A DNA stretch of 64,000 nucleotides, taken from assembly GCF_016313185.1 (NCBI RefSeq), contig NZ_CP066218.1, forward strand, positions 186,001 through 250,000, written 5' to 3'. Position 1 is the stretch's first letter. The number at the start of each line of letters is the position of its first letter. The DNA comes from Mycolicibacterium baixiangningiae (GTDB taxonomy: Bacteria; Actinomycetota; Actinomycetes; Mycobacteriales; Mycobacteriaceae). A program made the translations under genes and the position numbers. The notes under the pieces were generated by a model that saw only the letters and a program-made list of their open reading frames with translations, was not told the origin of the DNA and did no database searches. Below, piece by piece: positions 1 through 9,304 of this stretch.

Positions 1-191
1 ACGCCAAGGGTGGCCCCGAGGGACGGCCGGGCTGCTGGCAGCCGGTCACCCGCGACCTGTGGCCGGCGCCGTACCTGGTGGCCGACACCGGAGCGTCCAT
101 CGCGCCGTACAACCATCTCGAACTCGGTCAACCGATCGCCATCGAATACGTCTGGGGCCGCCAGATCGGGGAGAACACGATCAACCCATGA
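1..191 (+). CDS. mce1A: MceA (mce1A-type) C-terminal fragment
   Basis: This is the 3' end of the gene that precedes mceB, cut by the left window edge; the reading frame begins at base 3. The last 62 residues include GCWQPVTRD, WPAPYLV and EYVWGRQIGENTINP, which I recognise as the typical C-terminus of MceA proteins. MceA is the first substrate-binding (MlaD-type) subunit of the Mce lipid import complex. The TGA stop overlaps the ATG of the next gene (ATGA at 188-191), so the two are translationally coupled. The family assignment is firm; the choice of mce1 over other mce loci comes from the downstream gene order. Confidence 0.9.
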   Translation, partial: AKGGPEGRPGCWQPVTRDLWPAPYLVADTGASIAPYNHLELGQPIAIEYVWGRQIGENTINP

Positions 192-1219
192 AAATCACCG
201 GTACCGCCATCAAGCTGGGCGCCTTCTCGTTGGTGCTGCTGCTGTTCACCGCGATCATCATCGTGGTGTTCGGCCAGATGCGATTCGATCGCACCACCGG
301 CTATTCGGCGATCTTCACCAATGCGAGCGGTCTGCAGCCCGGACAGTTCGTCCGCGCCTCCGGCGTCGAGGTGGGCAAGGTCTCCGGTGTCGAGCTGATC
401 GAGGGTGGCAGCAGGGTCAAGGTCGACTTCAAGGTCGACCGGTCGTTGCCGTTGTTCGATGAGTCCACCGCATCGGTGCGCTACCTCAACCTGATCGGTG
501 ACCGCTACCTCGAACTCAAGCGCGGCGACAGCGACCGCCGGATGCCCGGTGGCGGCACCATCCCCGTCGAGCGCACCGAACCCGCACTCGACCTCGACGC
601 ACTGATCGGCGGCTTCCGTCCGCTGTTCCGGGCGCTCGATCCCGAGAAGGTCAACAACATCGCCCAGTCGATCATCACGGTGTTCCAGGGCCAGGGCGGC
701 ACCATCAACGACATCCTCAACCAGACCGCATCGCTGACGTCGGCGCTGGCCGACCGCGACCAGGCCATCGGCGAGGTGATCCGCAACCTCAACACCGTGC
801 TGGACACCACCGTCAAGCACCAGCAGCAGTTCGACGAGACGCTGGTGAATTTCGAGAAGCTCATCACGGGGCTGAAGAACCGGGCCGACCCGATCGCCAC
901 GTCGGTGGCCGACATCAGCGACGCCGCGGGCACCGTGGCGGATCTGCTCGCTGACAACCGGCCCCTGCTGCAGGACACGGTCGGCTACCTGGATGCCACC
1001 CAGCAACCGCTGGTCGACCAGAAGGATCAGCTCAATGACATTCTCGTCCGGTTGCCGAACGCGTTGAAGATCATCGGCCGCGCCGGCGGCGTCTATGGCG
1101 ACTTCTTCAACTTCTACGCCTGCGATGTGTCGCTCAAGCTCAACGGCCTACAGCCGGGTGGGCCCGTGCGCACGGTCAAGGTCTGGACCCAGCCCACGGG
1201 TAGGTGCACGCCGCAATGA
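188..1219 (+). CDS. mce1B: MceB, Mce1-type lipid import subunit
   Basis: The 343-aa protein has an N-terminal membrane anchor (about residues 10-28, rich in L/I/V), then an MlaD/Mce domain (about 35-115) and a long helical Mce family region. MceB is one of six subunits forming the periplasmic tunnel that carries fatty acids or other lipids to the YrbE permease. ATG 188 is chosen because it gives the ATGA overlap with mceA and starts directly at the anchor; the frame stays open further upstream, but that part lies inside mceA. Length agrees with M. tuberculosis Mce1B (about 346 aa). The stop overlaps the mceC start. Confidence 0.93.
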   Translation: MKITGTAIKLGAFSLVLLLFTAIIIVVFGQMRFDRTTGYSAIFTNASGLQPGQFVRASGVEVGKVSGVELIEGGSRVKVDFKVDRSLPLFDESTASVRYLNLIGDRYLELKRGDSDRRMPGGGTIPVERTEPALDLDALIGGFRPLFRALDPEKVNNIAQSIITVFQGQGGTINDILNQTASLTSALADRDQAIGEVIRNLNTVLDTTVKHQQQFDETLVNFEKLITGLKNRADPIATSVADISDAAGTVADLLADNRPLLQDTVGYLDATQQPLVDQKDQLNDILVRLPNALKIIGRAGGVYGDFFNFYACDVSLKLNGLQPGGPVRTVKVWTQPTGRCTPQ

Positions 1220-2799
1220 GAACGCTCGAAGCGTCGAACCGCGTCCGCGGCGGGGTGATGGGCATCATCATCCTGGTGCTCGTCGTCGGGGTGGGGCAGA
1301 GCTTCGCCAGCGTGCCGATGTTGTTCGCCAAGCCGAAGTACTACGCCCAGTTCCACGACACCGGCGGCATCAACCCGGGCGACAAGGTGCGCATCGCCGG
1401 CGTGGACGTCGGCGAGGTGCTGACGACCGAGATCGACGGGGACAAGGTCGTCGTCGGCTACACGCTCGGCGGTACAGAGATCGGCAGCGACAGCCGTGTG
1501 GCCATCCGCACCGACACCATCCTGGGCCGCAGGAACATCGAGATCGAACCTCGCGGGTCGACGGCGCTGGAGGCGAACGCCATCCTCCCGTTGGGCCAGA
1601 CCACGACGCCCTACCAGATCTACGACGCCTTCTTCGACCTGACCAAGTCGGCATCCGGCTGGGACACCAAGTCGGTGCGCGAATCGCTCAACGTGCTCTC
1701 GGAGACGGTCGACCAGACGTATCCCCACCTGAGCGCGGCGCTCGACGGGGTGGCCCGATTCTCCGACACCATCGGCAAGCGCGACGAGCAGATCAAGCAA
1801 CTGCTGGGCAACGCCAACAAGATCGCCGGCGTGCTCGGTGAGCGCAGCGGACAGGTCAACGCGCTGCTGGTCAACGCGCAGACCCTGCTCGGCGCGATCA
1901 ACGAGCGCAGCTACGCCGTCGGTCAGCTGCTCGAACGGGTGTCGGCGTTCTCCGAGCAGGTCAAGGGCTTCATCGACGACAACCCGAACCTCAACCGGGT
2001 GCTCGAGCAGCTCAGGACGATCAGCGACATCCTGGTGGAGCGCAAGTTCGACCTGGTCGACGTGCTGACCACGCTGAGCAAGTTCACCGCATCGCTGGCC
2101 GAGGGCATCGCCTCCGGGCCGTACTTCAAGGTCATGCTGGTCAACCTGGCGCCGTACTGGATCCTGCAACCGTTCGTCGACGCGGCGTTCCAGAAGCGCG
2201 GCATCGACCCGCAGCAGTTCTGGCGCAACGCCGGTCTGCCGGCCTATCAGTTCCCGGACCCGAACGGTGAGCGGCAGCCCAACGGTGCGCCGCCGCCGGC
2301 GCCGACACCGCTGCAGGGCACCCCGGAGTACCCGAACCCGGCCGTGCCGCGCGGCAGCCCGTGCTCGTACACGCCGCCCGCCGAGGGCCTCCCGACACCG
2401 GGCAATCCGCTGCCGTGTGCCGGACTGACCGTCGGGCCGTTCGGCGACAATCCGTATGGGCCGAACTACGGTCCGCCCAATGTGGCGACCTCCGAACCCA
2501 ATCCGAACGGTCTGCCGCCCACGCCGGGCATCGCCAGTGCCGGGGTGCCGGGTCAGCAGGCGCCGGTGGTGCCGGGTACGCCGGTGCCGCTGCCGCCGGC
2601 GCCGCCGGGTGCACGGCACGAGCCGCCGGGACCGTTCCCCGGTCCGACGGCCGTCGGTGGAAACGTGACTCAAGCGCCGCCACCGCCTGCGCTCAACGGG
2701 CCGCCGCCACCGCCGGGACCGGGTCAGCAGCTGCCGCCGGTCGGCACGCCACCGCTGCCGGGCAACCCACCGTTCCTCCCGCCGGGATCTCAACAATGA
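1216..2799 (+). CDS. mce1C: MceC, Mce1-type lipid import subunit
   Basis: The 527-aa protein starts MRTLEASNRVR, followed by a membrane helix (about 14-34), an MlaD domain with the usual GDKVRIAGVDVGEV segment, helical repeats, and a proline-rich tail from about residue 350 to the end. A long Pro/Gly tail is typical of MceC and MceD and probably spans the cell wall. ATG 1216 overlaps the mceB stop (ATGA 1216-1219); an in-frame GTG at 1204 is less likely. It belongs to the same operon and to the same six-subunit complex. Confidence 0.93.
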   Translation: MRTLEASNRVRGGVMGIIILVLVVGVGQSFASVPMLFAKPKYYAQFHDTGGINPGDKVRIAGVDVGEVLTTEIDGDKVVVGYTLGGTEIGSDSRVAIRTDTILGRRNIEIEPRGSTALEANAILPLGQTTTPYQIYDAFFDLTKSASGWDTKSVRESLNVLSETVDQTYPHLSAALDGVARFSDTIGKRDEQIKQLLGNANKIAGVLGERSGQVNALLVNAQTLLGAINERSYAVGQLLERVSAFSEQVKGFIDDNPNLNRVLEQLRTISDILVERKFDLVDVLTTLSKFTASLAEGIASGPYFKVMLVNLAPYWILQPFVDAAFQKRGIDPQQFWRNAGLPAYQFPDPNGERQPNGAPPPAPTPLQGTPEYPNPAVPRGSPCSYTPPAEGLPTPGNPLPCAGLTVGPFGDNPYGPNYGPPNVATSEPNPNGLPPTPGIASAGVPGQQAPVVPGTPVPLPPAPPGARHEPPGPFPGPTAVGGNVTQAPPPPALNGPPPPPGPGQQLPPVGTPPLPGNPPFLPPGSQQ

Positions 2800-2813
2800 C
2801 GGGGGCCTGATCG

Positions 2814-4439
2814 ATGTCAACGATCTTCAACGTGCGAAACATGAAGATGCCGACGCTCACGCGCGCGTCGGTGATCATCGGCACGCTGGTCGTGGTGCTC
2901 GCGCTGGTGGCCGCGTTCGTGGGCTGGCAGCTGTACAAGAAGCTGACCACCAACACCGTGGTGGCCTACTTCTCGGACACCCTGGCGCTGTATCCCGGCG
3001 ACAAGGTGCAGATCATGGGTGTCCGCGTCGGCTCGATCGACAAGATCGAACCGGCGGGCGACAAGATGAAGGTGACCTTCAGCTACGAGACGAAGTACAA
3101 GGTCCCCGCCAACGCCACCGCGTCGATCCTCAACCCGAGTCTGGTCGCGTCCCGCACGATCCAGCTGGCGCCGCCCTACACCGGCGGCCCGCTGCTGGAG
3201 GACGACGCCGTCATCCCGATGGACCGCACCCAGGTGCCGGTGGAGTACGACGAGCTGCGCGATTCGCTCGACCGCATCCTGACCGACCTCGGGCCCACCC
3301 CGGATCAGCCCAAGGGCCCGTTCGGTGACGTGATCGAATCATTCGCCGACGGCCTGTCCGGTAAGGGCAAGCAGATCAACACCACGCTGAACAGCCTGTC
3401 GGAGGCGCTGACCACCCTCAACGAGGGCCGCGGCGACTTCTTCAGCGTCGTGAAGAGCCTCGCGCTGTTCGTCAACGCGCTCTACCGCAGCGATCAGCAG
3501 TTCGTCGCACTCAACGACGACCTGGCGCAGTTCACCAACTCGTTCACCAACACCGACCGCGAGTTGGCGACGGCACTGCAGGACCTCAACGAGTTGCTCA
3601 CCACCACCCGCGGGTTCCTCGACGAGAACAGCGAGGTCCTGACGCACGACATCAACAACCTCGCCGAGGTCACCAACGCGATCCTGCAGCCCGAACCGCT
3701 CGACGGTCTGGAGACCGCTCTGCACGTGTTCCCGAACCTGGGCGCCAACATCATCAACATCAGCTCGCCGGTCAACGGCGGCATCGTCGGTCTGCCCGTC
3801 ATCAACAACATGGCCAACCCGATGCAGTTCATCTGCAGCGCGATCCAGGCCGGTAGCCGGTTGGGCTACCAGGAGTCGGCGGAGCTGTGCGCGCAGTACC
3901 TGGCGCCGATCCTGGACGCGCTGAAGTTCAACTTCCCGCCGTTCGGGCTGAACCAGGTCAGCACGGCGATGACGCTGCCGAAGATGGTCACGTACTCCGA
4001 GGAGCGGTTGAGGCCGCCGCCGGGATACAAGGACACCACCGTGCCCGGCATCTTCTCCCGCGACACGTTGTTCTCCCACGGCAACCACGAGCCCGGCTGG
4101 GTCGTCGCCCCGGGGATGCAGGGTGTCGACGTGCAGCCGTTCACCGCGAACATGCTGACGCCGCAGTCGCTTTCGGCGCTGCTGGGCGGGCCCGACGCGC
4201 CGATCCCGGGCGCACCGCCGGCGTTCGGAACAACGCGCGACGGAAACCTGCCCGGCCCGCCGAACGCCTTCGACGAACGAAATCCGTTGCCGCCGCCGTG
4301 GTACCCGCAGCCCGGTCCGCCGCCCGCGCCCGCGCCGGGCGTGATTCCGGGCGATCCGGGTGGTTCCCCGCTGTCGGGTCCGGCGCCCGGGCCCGCGCCG
4401 GCCGGCCCGCCGTTGCCCGCTGAAGCAGGAGCGCCGTGA
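2814..4439 (+). CDS. mce1D: MceD, Mce1-type lipid import subunit
   Basis: The 541-aa protein has an N-terminal membrane helix (about 18-40), an MlaD domain containing YPGDKVQIMGVRVGSID, a long coiled-coil-like helical region, and a Pro-rich tail. It starts 14 bp after mceC, while its stop overlaps the mceE start. Length is close to Mce1D of M. tuberculosis (about 530 aa). Its role is a structural subunit of the lipid-conducting Mce assembly in the cell envelope. Confidence 0.93.
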   Translation: MSTIFNVRNMKMPTLTRASVIIGTLVVVLALVAAFVGWQLYKKLTTNTVVAYFSDTLALYPGDKVQIMGVRVGSIDKIEPAGDKMKVTFSYETKYKVPANATASILNPSLVASRTIQLAPPYTGGPLLEDDAVIPMDRTQVPVEYDELRDSLDRILTDLGPTPDQPKGPFGDVIESFADGLSGKGKQINTTLNSLSEALTTLNEGRGDFFSVVKSLALFVNALYRSDQQFVALNDDLAQFTNSFTNTDRELATALQDLNELLTTTRGFLDENSEVLTHDINNLAEVTNAILQPEPLDGLETALHVFPNLGANIINISSPVNGGIVGLPVINNMANPMQFICSAIQAGSRLGYQESAELCAQYLAPILDALKFNFPPFGLNQVSTAMTLPKMVTYSEERLRPPPGYKDTTVPGIFSRDTLFSHGNHEPGWVVAPGMQGVDVQPFTANMLTPQSLSALLGGPDAPIPGAPPAFGTTRDGNLPGPPNAFDERNPLPPPWYPQPGPPPAPAPGVIPGDPGGSPLSGPAPGPAPAGPPLPAEAGAP

Positions 4440-5587
4440 TGAAGCACAAGATCGGCCGTCTCACCTTCCGCACGGTCGCGCTCGCCGTGGCCGCGGTGGT
4501 GCTGACGTCGTGTGGGTCGTGGCGGGGCATCGCGAACGTGCCGCTGCCCGGTGGACCGGGTTCGGGTGCCGACAAGACGACCATCTACGTGCAGATGCCG
4601 GACACCTTGGCGCTCAACGTCAACAGCCGCGTCCGGGTGGCCGACGTGTTCGTCGGCAGCGTGCGCAAGATCGAGCTGAAGAACTGGGTCGCGACGCTCA
4701 CGCTGGACATCTCCCCCGATGTGAAGCTGCCGTCGAACGCTCTGGCCAAGATCGGCCAGACCAGCCTCCTGGGTTCCCAGCACGTCGAACTCGAAGAGCC
4801 GCCGAACCCGTCGCCGGAACCGCTGCGCAGCGGTGACACCATCACGCTGCAGAACGCCTCGGCGTTCCCCACCACCGAGCGGGTGCTCGCCAGCATCGCG
4901 ACCATCCTGCGCGGCGGCGGCATCCCCAACCTCGAGGTGATCCAGACCGAGGTGAACAATCTGCTGACCGGCAGGGCGGACCAGATCCGCGAATTCCTCG
5001 GCCGCCTCGACGTGTTCACCGACGAGCTCAACCAGCAGCGTGCCGACCTCACCCGCGCGATCGACTCGACGAACCGGTTGCTCAACATCGTGGCGAGCCG
5101 CAACGACACCCTCGACCGGGTGCTCACCGAGTTCCCGCCGCTGATCCAGCATTTCGCGGAGACCCGCGATCTGTTCGCCGACGCCGTGATCGCGGTGGGC
5201 CGGATCAGCAATGCCGCCGATACGTACCTCGGTCAGGCCCAGGACCCGCTGCACACCAACCTGCAGAACCTGCAGCGGCCGCTCAAGCAGCTGGCCCGGT
5301 CGTCGCCGTACCTGATCGGTGCGCTGAAGCTGATGCTGACCGCGCCGTTCAGCATCGAGAACGTGCCGAAGGTGGTCCGCGGTGACTACATCAACGTGTC
5401 GCTGAACGTGGACCTCACGCTGTCGTCCATCGACAACGGCTTCCTGACCGGTACCGGTGTGTCCGGCCTGGCCCGGGCGCTCGAACAGTCCTGGGGACGT
5501 GATCCGGCGACGATGATCCCGGATGTGCGGTTCACCCCGAACCCGCACAGCGCGCCGAACGGACCGCTGGTCGAAAGGGGTGAGTGA
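4436..5587 (+). CDS. lprK: MceE / LprK, Mce1-type lipoprotein subunit
   Basis: The 383-aa protein (382 aa if ATG 4439 is used instead of GTG 4436) carries a lipoprotein signal peptide ending in the lipobox LTSC (Cys about residue 26). An MlaD domain (PDTLALNVNSRVRVADVFVGSV) and the Mce family helical region follow. MceE is the lipoprotein member of the Mce complex, M. tuberculosis LprK being the Mce1 form. The start overlaps the mceD stop. MceE has no long proline tail, unlike C and D, and that holds here. Confidence 0.93.
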   Translation: MMKHKIGRLTFRTVALAVAAVVLTSCGSWRGIANVPLPGGPGSGADKTTIYVQMPDTLALNVNSRVRVADVFVGSVRKIELKNWVATLTLDISPDVKLPSNALAKIGQTSLLGSQHVELEEPPNPSPEPLRSGDTITLQNASAFPTTERVLASIATILRGGGIPNLEVIQTEVNNLLTGRADQIREFLGRLDVFTDELNQQRADLTRAIDSTNRLLNIVASRNDTLDRVLTEFPPLIQHFAETRDLFADAVIAVGRISNAADTYLGQAQDPLHTNLQNLQRPLKQLARSSPYLIGALKLMLTAPFSIENVPKVVRGDYINVSLNVDLTLSSIDNGFLTGTGVSGLARALEQSWGRDPATMIPDVRFTPNPHSAPNGPLVERGE

Positions 5588-5590
5588 GCT

Positions 5591-7150
5591 GTGCTGACTC
5601 GCTTCATCAAGATCCAGCTGGTGGTCTTCACCATCCTGACGGTGATCGCGGTGGTCGTGCTGGGCTGGTATTACCTGCGGGTGCCCAGCCTCGTCGGCAT
5701 CGGGCAGTACAAGCTGCACGCCGAGCTGCCCCGGTCGGGCGGTCTGTACGCCACCGCCAACGTCACCTACCGCGGCACCACGATCGGCAAGGTCACCGCG
5801 GTGGAGCCGACCGAGCGCGGTGCCAGGGCGACGATGAGCATCGACAACCGGTACAAAATCCCGGTCGATGCGAGCGCGAACGTCCACTCGGTGTCGGCGA
5901 TCGGCGAGCAGTACCTCGACCTGGTGTCCACGGACACCCCGGGGCAGTACTTCAGCGACGGGCAGACCATCACCAAGAGCACGGTGCCCAGCGAGGTGGG
6001 GCCCGCGCTGGACGCGGCCAACGAAGGTCTGGCGGTGCTGCCGAAGGAGAAGATCGACACGCTGCTGACCGAGACCGCGGACGCGGTCGGCGGCCTGGGC
6101 CCGTCCCTGCAGCGGTTGGTGGATTCGACCACGAACATCGCCCAGGGGTTCAAGGACAACCTGGAACCGGTCAACGACATCATCGCGAACTCGGCGCCGA
6201 TTCTGGAGAGCCAGGTCACCTCGGGTGACAACATCGCGCAATGGTCGCGCAACCTGAACATCCTGGCCGCCCAGTCGGCCGAACAGGACGCCGCGCTGCG
6301 CAACGGTCTGCAGCAGGCGGCGCCGACCGCCGATCAGCTCAACGCGGTGTTCAGCGGGGTGCGTGACTCGCTGCCGCAGACGCTGGCCAACCTGTCGGTC
6401 GTCATCGACATGCTGAAGCGCTACAACAAGGGTCTGGAACAGGCGCTGGTGGTGTTGCCGCAGGGTGCGGCCGTCGCGCAGACAGGCACGATCTTCGAAG
6501 GTGAGGGTCTGCTGCACTTCGGCCTGTCGATCAACCAGCCGCCCCCGTGTCTGACCGGGTTCCTGCCGGCGTCCGAATGGCGTTCACCGGCCGACACGAG
6601 CATGAAAGAGCTACCGGCGGGGACCTACTGCAAGATCCCGAAGGATTTCCAGGCGAATGTGGTCCGCGGTGCCCGTAACTATCCGTGTGCCGACGTGCCG
6701 GGGAAGCGGGCGGCCACGCCGCGGGAGTGCCGCAGCGACGATCCGTACGTGCCGCTGGGCACGAACCCCTGGTACGGCGATCCGAACCAGATCCGGGACT
6801 GCCCGGCTGCGGGTGCCCGCTGCAACCAGCCGGTGCACCCCGGTCGCAACGGCGTCATCCCGGCGCCGTCGATCAACAACGGGATGAACCCGCTGCCCGC
6901 CGATCAGCTGCCCCAGCCGCCGTCGCCGGTCAGCGACCCGCTGAGCCCCCCGGGGCAGGGCCGCGTCGAGTGCAGTGGACAACAACCCAACCCGTGCATC
7001 TACACTCCGGCACCAGGACCACCAGGCACCGCTGTGTACAGCCCAGCCAGCGGCGAGGTGGTCGGACCTGACGGCGTCACGTACAACGTCAGCAATTCGA
7101 GCAACCCAGGAGACGACGGATGGAAGGAGATGCTGGCACCCGCCAGCTGA
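5591..7150 (+). CDS. mce1F: MceF, Mce1-type lipid import subunit
   Basis: The 519-aa protein starts at GTG 5591, 3 bp after the mceE stop. It has an N-terminal membrane helix (about 9-27), an MlaD domain with GLYATANVTYRGTTIGKV, then the Mce family region. The C-terminal section contains Cys and Pro residues and ends in a low-complexity segment. The last 31 bp overlap the first Mce-associated gene in another frame. Length fits Mce1F (about 515 aa). It completes the A-F set of the complex. Confidence 0.93.
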   Translation: MLTRFIKIQLVVFTILTVIAVVVLGWYYLRVPSLVGIGQYKLHAELPRSGGLYATANVTYRGTTIGKVTAVEPTERGARATMSIDNRYKIPVDASANVHSVSAIGEQYLDLVSTDTPGQYFSDGQTITKSTVPSEVGPALDAANEGLAVLPKEKIDTLLTETADAVGGLGPSLQRLVDSTTNIAQGFKDNLEPVNDIIANSAPILESQVTSGDNIAQWSRNLNILAAQSAEQDAALRNGLQQAAPTADQLNAVFSGVRDSLPQTLANLSVVIDMLKRYNKGLEQALVVLPQGAAVAQTGTIFEGEGLLHFGLSINQPPPCLTGFLPASEWRSPADTSMKELPAGTYCKIPKDFQANVVRGARNYPCADVPGKRAATPRECRSDDPYVPLGTNPWYGDPNQIRDCPAAGARCNQPVHPGRNGVIPAPSINNGMNPLPADQLPQPPSPVSDPLSPPGQGRVECSGQQPNPCIYTPAPGPPGTAVYSPASGEVVGPDGVTYNVSNSSNPGDDGWKEMLAPAS

Positions 7151-7788
7151 ACCCCACCGATGCCGAGGAAACGCCGGATCAGTCGGTAGCAGTATCCGAA
7201 CACGACACAGACGACACCGCCGCAGCCTCCGTCGAGGGCACCCCTGAGGGCACCTCTGAGGCCCCGGCCGGAGACGACGGGCGACGTCCGCCGCGGCTCG
7301 GCCGTGGCTGGCTGACGGCGATCTGCGCGGCACTCCTGTTGCTCAGCGCGGGTGCCGGCGTGGGTGGTTACCTGGCGCTGCGGTCTCATCAGGAGAGCAC
7401 TCAGATCGCTGCGAACGAGACTGTCGCGGTGGCCGCCGCACGAGACTGCGTGGCCGCCACCCACGCCCCGGACGCGGCGGCGATGACCGCCAGCCAGGCC
7501 AAGATCCTGGAGTGCTCGACCGGTGACTTCGGCGTGCAGGCCGGGTTGTACGGCGGATTGCTCGTCGACGCCTACCGCGCCGCCAACGTGCAGGTCCAGG
7601 TGTCGGACATGCGGGCCGCCGTCGAGAAGCACAACGACGACGGTTCCATCGACGTGATGGTCGCGGTGCGGGTCAAGGTGACCAACTCCGAGGCCGCCGA
7701 TCAGGAACAGGGATACCGGCTGCGGGTACAGATGGCGCCCGCCGACGGCACCTACAAGGTGGCCCGACTCGATCAGGTCACCTCGTGA
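7120..7788 (+). CDS. mam1A: Mce-associated membrane protein, Mam1A/Rv0175-like
   Basis: The 222-aa protein has an acidic cytoplasmic N-terminus (about 1-55), one membrane helix (about 62-84) and an extracytoplasmic domain of the mycobacterial Mce-associated (VirB8/NTF2-like) type. AGGAG at about 7109-7113 supports ATG 7120, which lies inside mceF, so coupling is expected. By position and length it matches M. tuberculosis Rv0175 (213 aa). Mam proteins are thought to stabilise the Mce complex; that part is family knowledge. Confidence 0.88.
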   Translation: MEGDAGTRQLNPTDAEETPDQSVAVSEHDTDDTAAASVEGTPEGTSEAPAGDDGRRPPRLGRGWLTAICAALLLLSAGAGVGGYLALRSHQESTQIAANETVAVAAARDCVAATHAPDAAAMTASQAKILECSTGDFGVQAGLYGGLLVDAYRAANVQVQVSDMRAAVEKHNDDGSIDVMVAVRVKVTNSEAADQEQGYRLRVQMAPADGTYKVARLDQVTS

Positions 7789-8756
7789 CGATGGTGGTCG
7801 ACGCGCCGCCGGACGCAAGCCCCGCCGACACCGAGCCTGCCGAACCGCTGGCCCGGTGGCATGTGCGGGCAGGCGCTCTCGCGGTCGACGTGCTGCCCGG
7901 GCTGGCGGTCGTCGCGACCACCGCGCCGTGGTTCCTGGCCGGTCCCCGGATCGGCTGGTCGTGGTGGGTGCTGACGGCGGTGGCCGTGGCCGCCCTGCTG
8001 GCGGTCATCGTGAACAGGATCCTGCTGCCCGCGCTGACCGGATGGACGCTGGGCCGGGCGCTGTGCGGGATCCGTGTCGTAGGGCGCGACGGCGCCCAGG
8101 CCGGGCTGGCGCGCCTGCTCCTGCGGGAGCTGGCGCATCTGCTGGACACCGCGGCGCTGTTCGTCGGATGGCTGTGGCCGCTGTGGGACCGCCGTAACCG
8201 GACGTTCGCCGACCTCCTGCTGGGCACCGAGGTGCGCACGGTGGAGCGGCCGCGCCGCGACATGCGCCGCCTGACGGCGAAGGTGCTGATCGGCGCCGTC
8301 GTGGTGGCCGTGGTGGCGGTCGCCCTGAGCTACCTGGCGGTGTACCGCCAGGAGCAGGCGCTCGACCGGTCGCGGGCGCAGATCGCCGAACAGGGTCCGC
8401 GCATCATCGAGCAGATGCTGAGCTACGGCGCCGAGACGATGGAAGAGGACCTCGCCCGCGCGCAGACGTTGACCACCGAGGCATACCGGCCGCAGCTGGT
8501 GGCGCAGCAGGATGTCGCGCGCAAGGCCGGTGCGACCAGCAACGAGTACTGGGCGGTCAGCAGCGCGGTGCTCTCGGCATCGGAGGACGAGGCGGCGATG
8601 CTGCTCGCGATGCAGGGCCAGCGCGGCAGCAAGGCCGAGGACCTCAAGTTCATCACCGCCACGGTGCGCGTCGATTTCGACAAGATCGGCGACAACTGGC
8701 GGGTCGACAGCCTGATCGTGCTCAAGGCGCCGCTGATGCAGGGAGCCGGCCAGTGA
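7785..8756 (+). CDS. mam1B: RDD-domain Mce-associated membrane protein, Rv0176-like
   Basis: The 323-aa protein has an N-terminal RDD domain (about 25-155), with R-A-G-A-L-A-V-D-V near the start, three membrane spans, and a GxxLxGIRVVG-like segment. A further membrane helix (about 165-187) precedes a Mam-type C-terminal domain. It is therefore a fusion of RDD and Mce-associated parts, as in M. tuberculosis Rv0176 (322 aa). GTG 7785 overlaps the previous stop (GTGA), and its own stop is overlapped by the next start. Confidence 0.87.
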   Translation: MTMVVDAPPDASPADTEPAEPLARWHVRAGALAVDVLPGLAVVATTAPWFLAGPRIGWSWWVLTAVAVAALLAVIVNRILLPALTGWTLGRALCGIRVVGRDGAQAGLARLLLRELAHLLDTAALFVGWLWPLWDRRNRTFADLLLGTEVRTVERPRRDMRRLTAKVLIGAVVVAVVAVALSYLAVYRQEQALDRSRAQIAEQGPRIIEQMLSYGAETMEEDLARAQTLTTEAYRPQLVAQQDVARKAGATSNEYWAVSSAVLSASEDEAAMLLAMQGQRGSKAEDLKFITATVRVDFDKIGDNWRVDSLIVLKAPLMQGAGQ

Positions 8757-9304
8757 GCCCGCGCCGCAGGATCGAGGCCGACGAGCCGGACTTCTTCGCG
8801 GTGTCACCGAGGCCGCCTCGCCGCTGGGGCCTACCCCTGGTCGCCGCGCTGGCCGGTCTGCTGCTCGCCGCGGCGCTCACGGCGAGCATGCTGATGCTGG
8901 CGTCCCACGAATCCGACCGGCGCGCCGAACTGCGCGACGCCGCCGCACTGGACTATGTGCGGAGCTTCATGACGACGTACACCACGCTGGATCCGTTCAA
9001 CGCCAACGCATACGCCGACCGCGTTCTGGCGCAGGGCACCGGTGACTTCGCGAAGATGTTCAAAGAGAAGTTGAACGAGATCGTCATCCAGGTGGCCCGC
9101 GCCGAACCGACGCAGGGCAACGTGGTCGAGGCGGGTGTGCAGCGCCTGAACGACAACGGCAGTGTCGACGTGCTGGTGGCCACCACGACGACATCCAAGA
9201 CGCCGGACGGCAAGTCGACGATCGAGAGCGGAAACCGTTGGGTGGCGACCACGACTCAGGAGGGGCAGCAGTGGAAGATCAGCCAGCTGATTCAGGTGAT
9301 CTGA
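8753..9304 (+). CDS. mam1C: Mce-associated membrane protein, Mam1C/Rv0177-like
   Basis: The 183-aa protein has a short basic and acidic N-terminus, one membrane helix (about 25-47) and a Mam/NTF2-like outer domain. GTG 8753 overlaps the previous stop as GTGA. The length matches M. tuberculosis Rv0177 (184 aa). Its last 34 bp overlap the next gene. It is likely an accessory subunit of the Mce1 transporter, made from the same mRNA. Confidence 0.87.
   Translation: MSPRRRIEADEPDFFAVSPRPPRRWGLPLVAALAGLLLAAALTASMLMLASHESDRRAELRDAAALDYVRSFMTTYTTLDPFNANAYADRVLAQGTGDFAKMFKEKLNEIVIQVARAEPTQGNVVEAGVQRLNDNGSVDVLVATTTTSKTPDGKSTIESGNRWVATTTQEGQQWKISQLIQVI

Noticed and set aside
3866..6517. Very long open frame on the minus strand opposite mceD-mceF
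   Set aside because: It is antisense to well-supported mce genes, is rich in Arg/Gln/His/Val typical of reverse frames in high-GC DNA, and has no domain.
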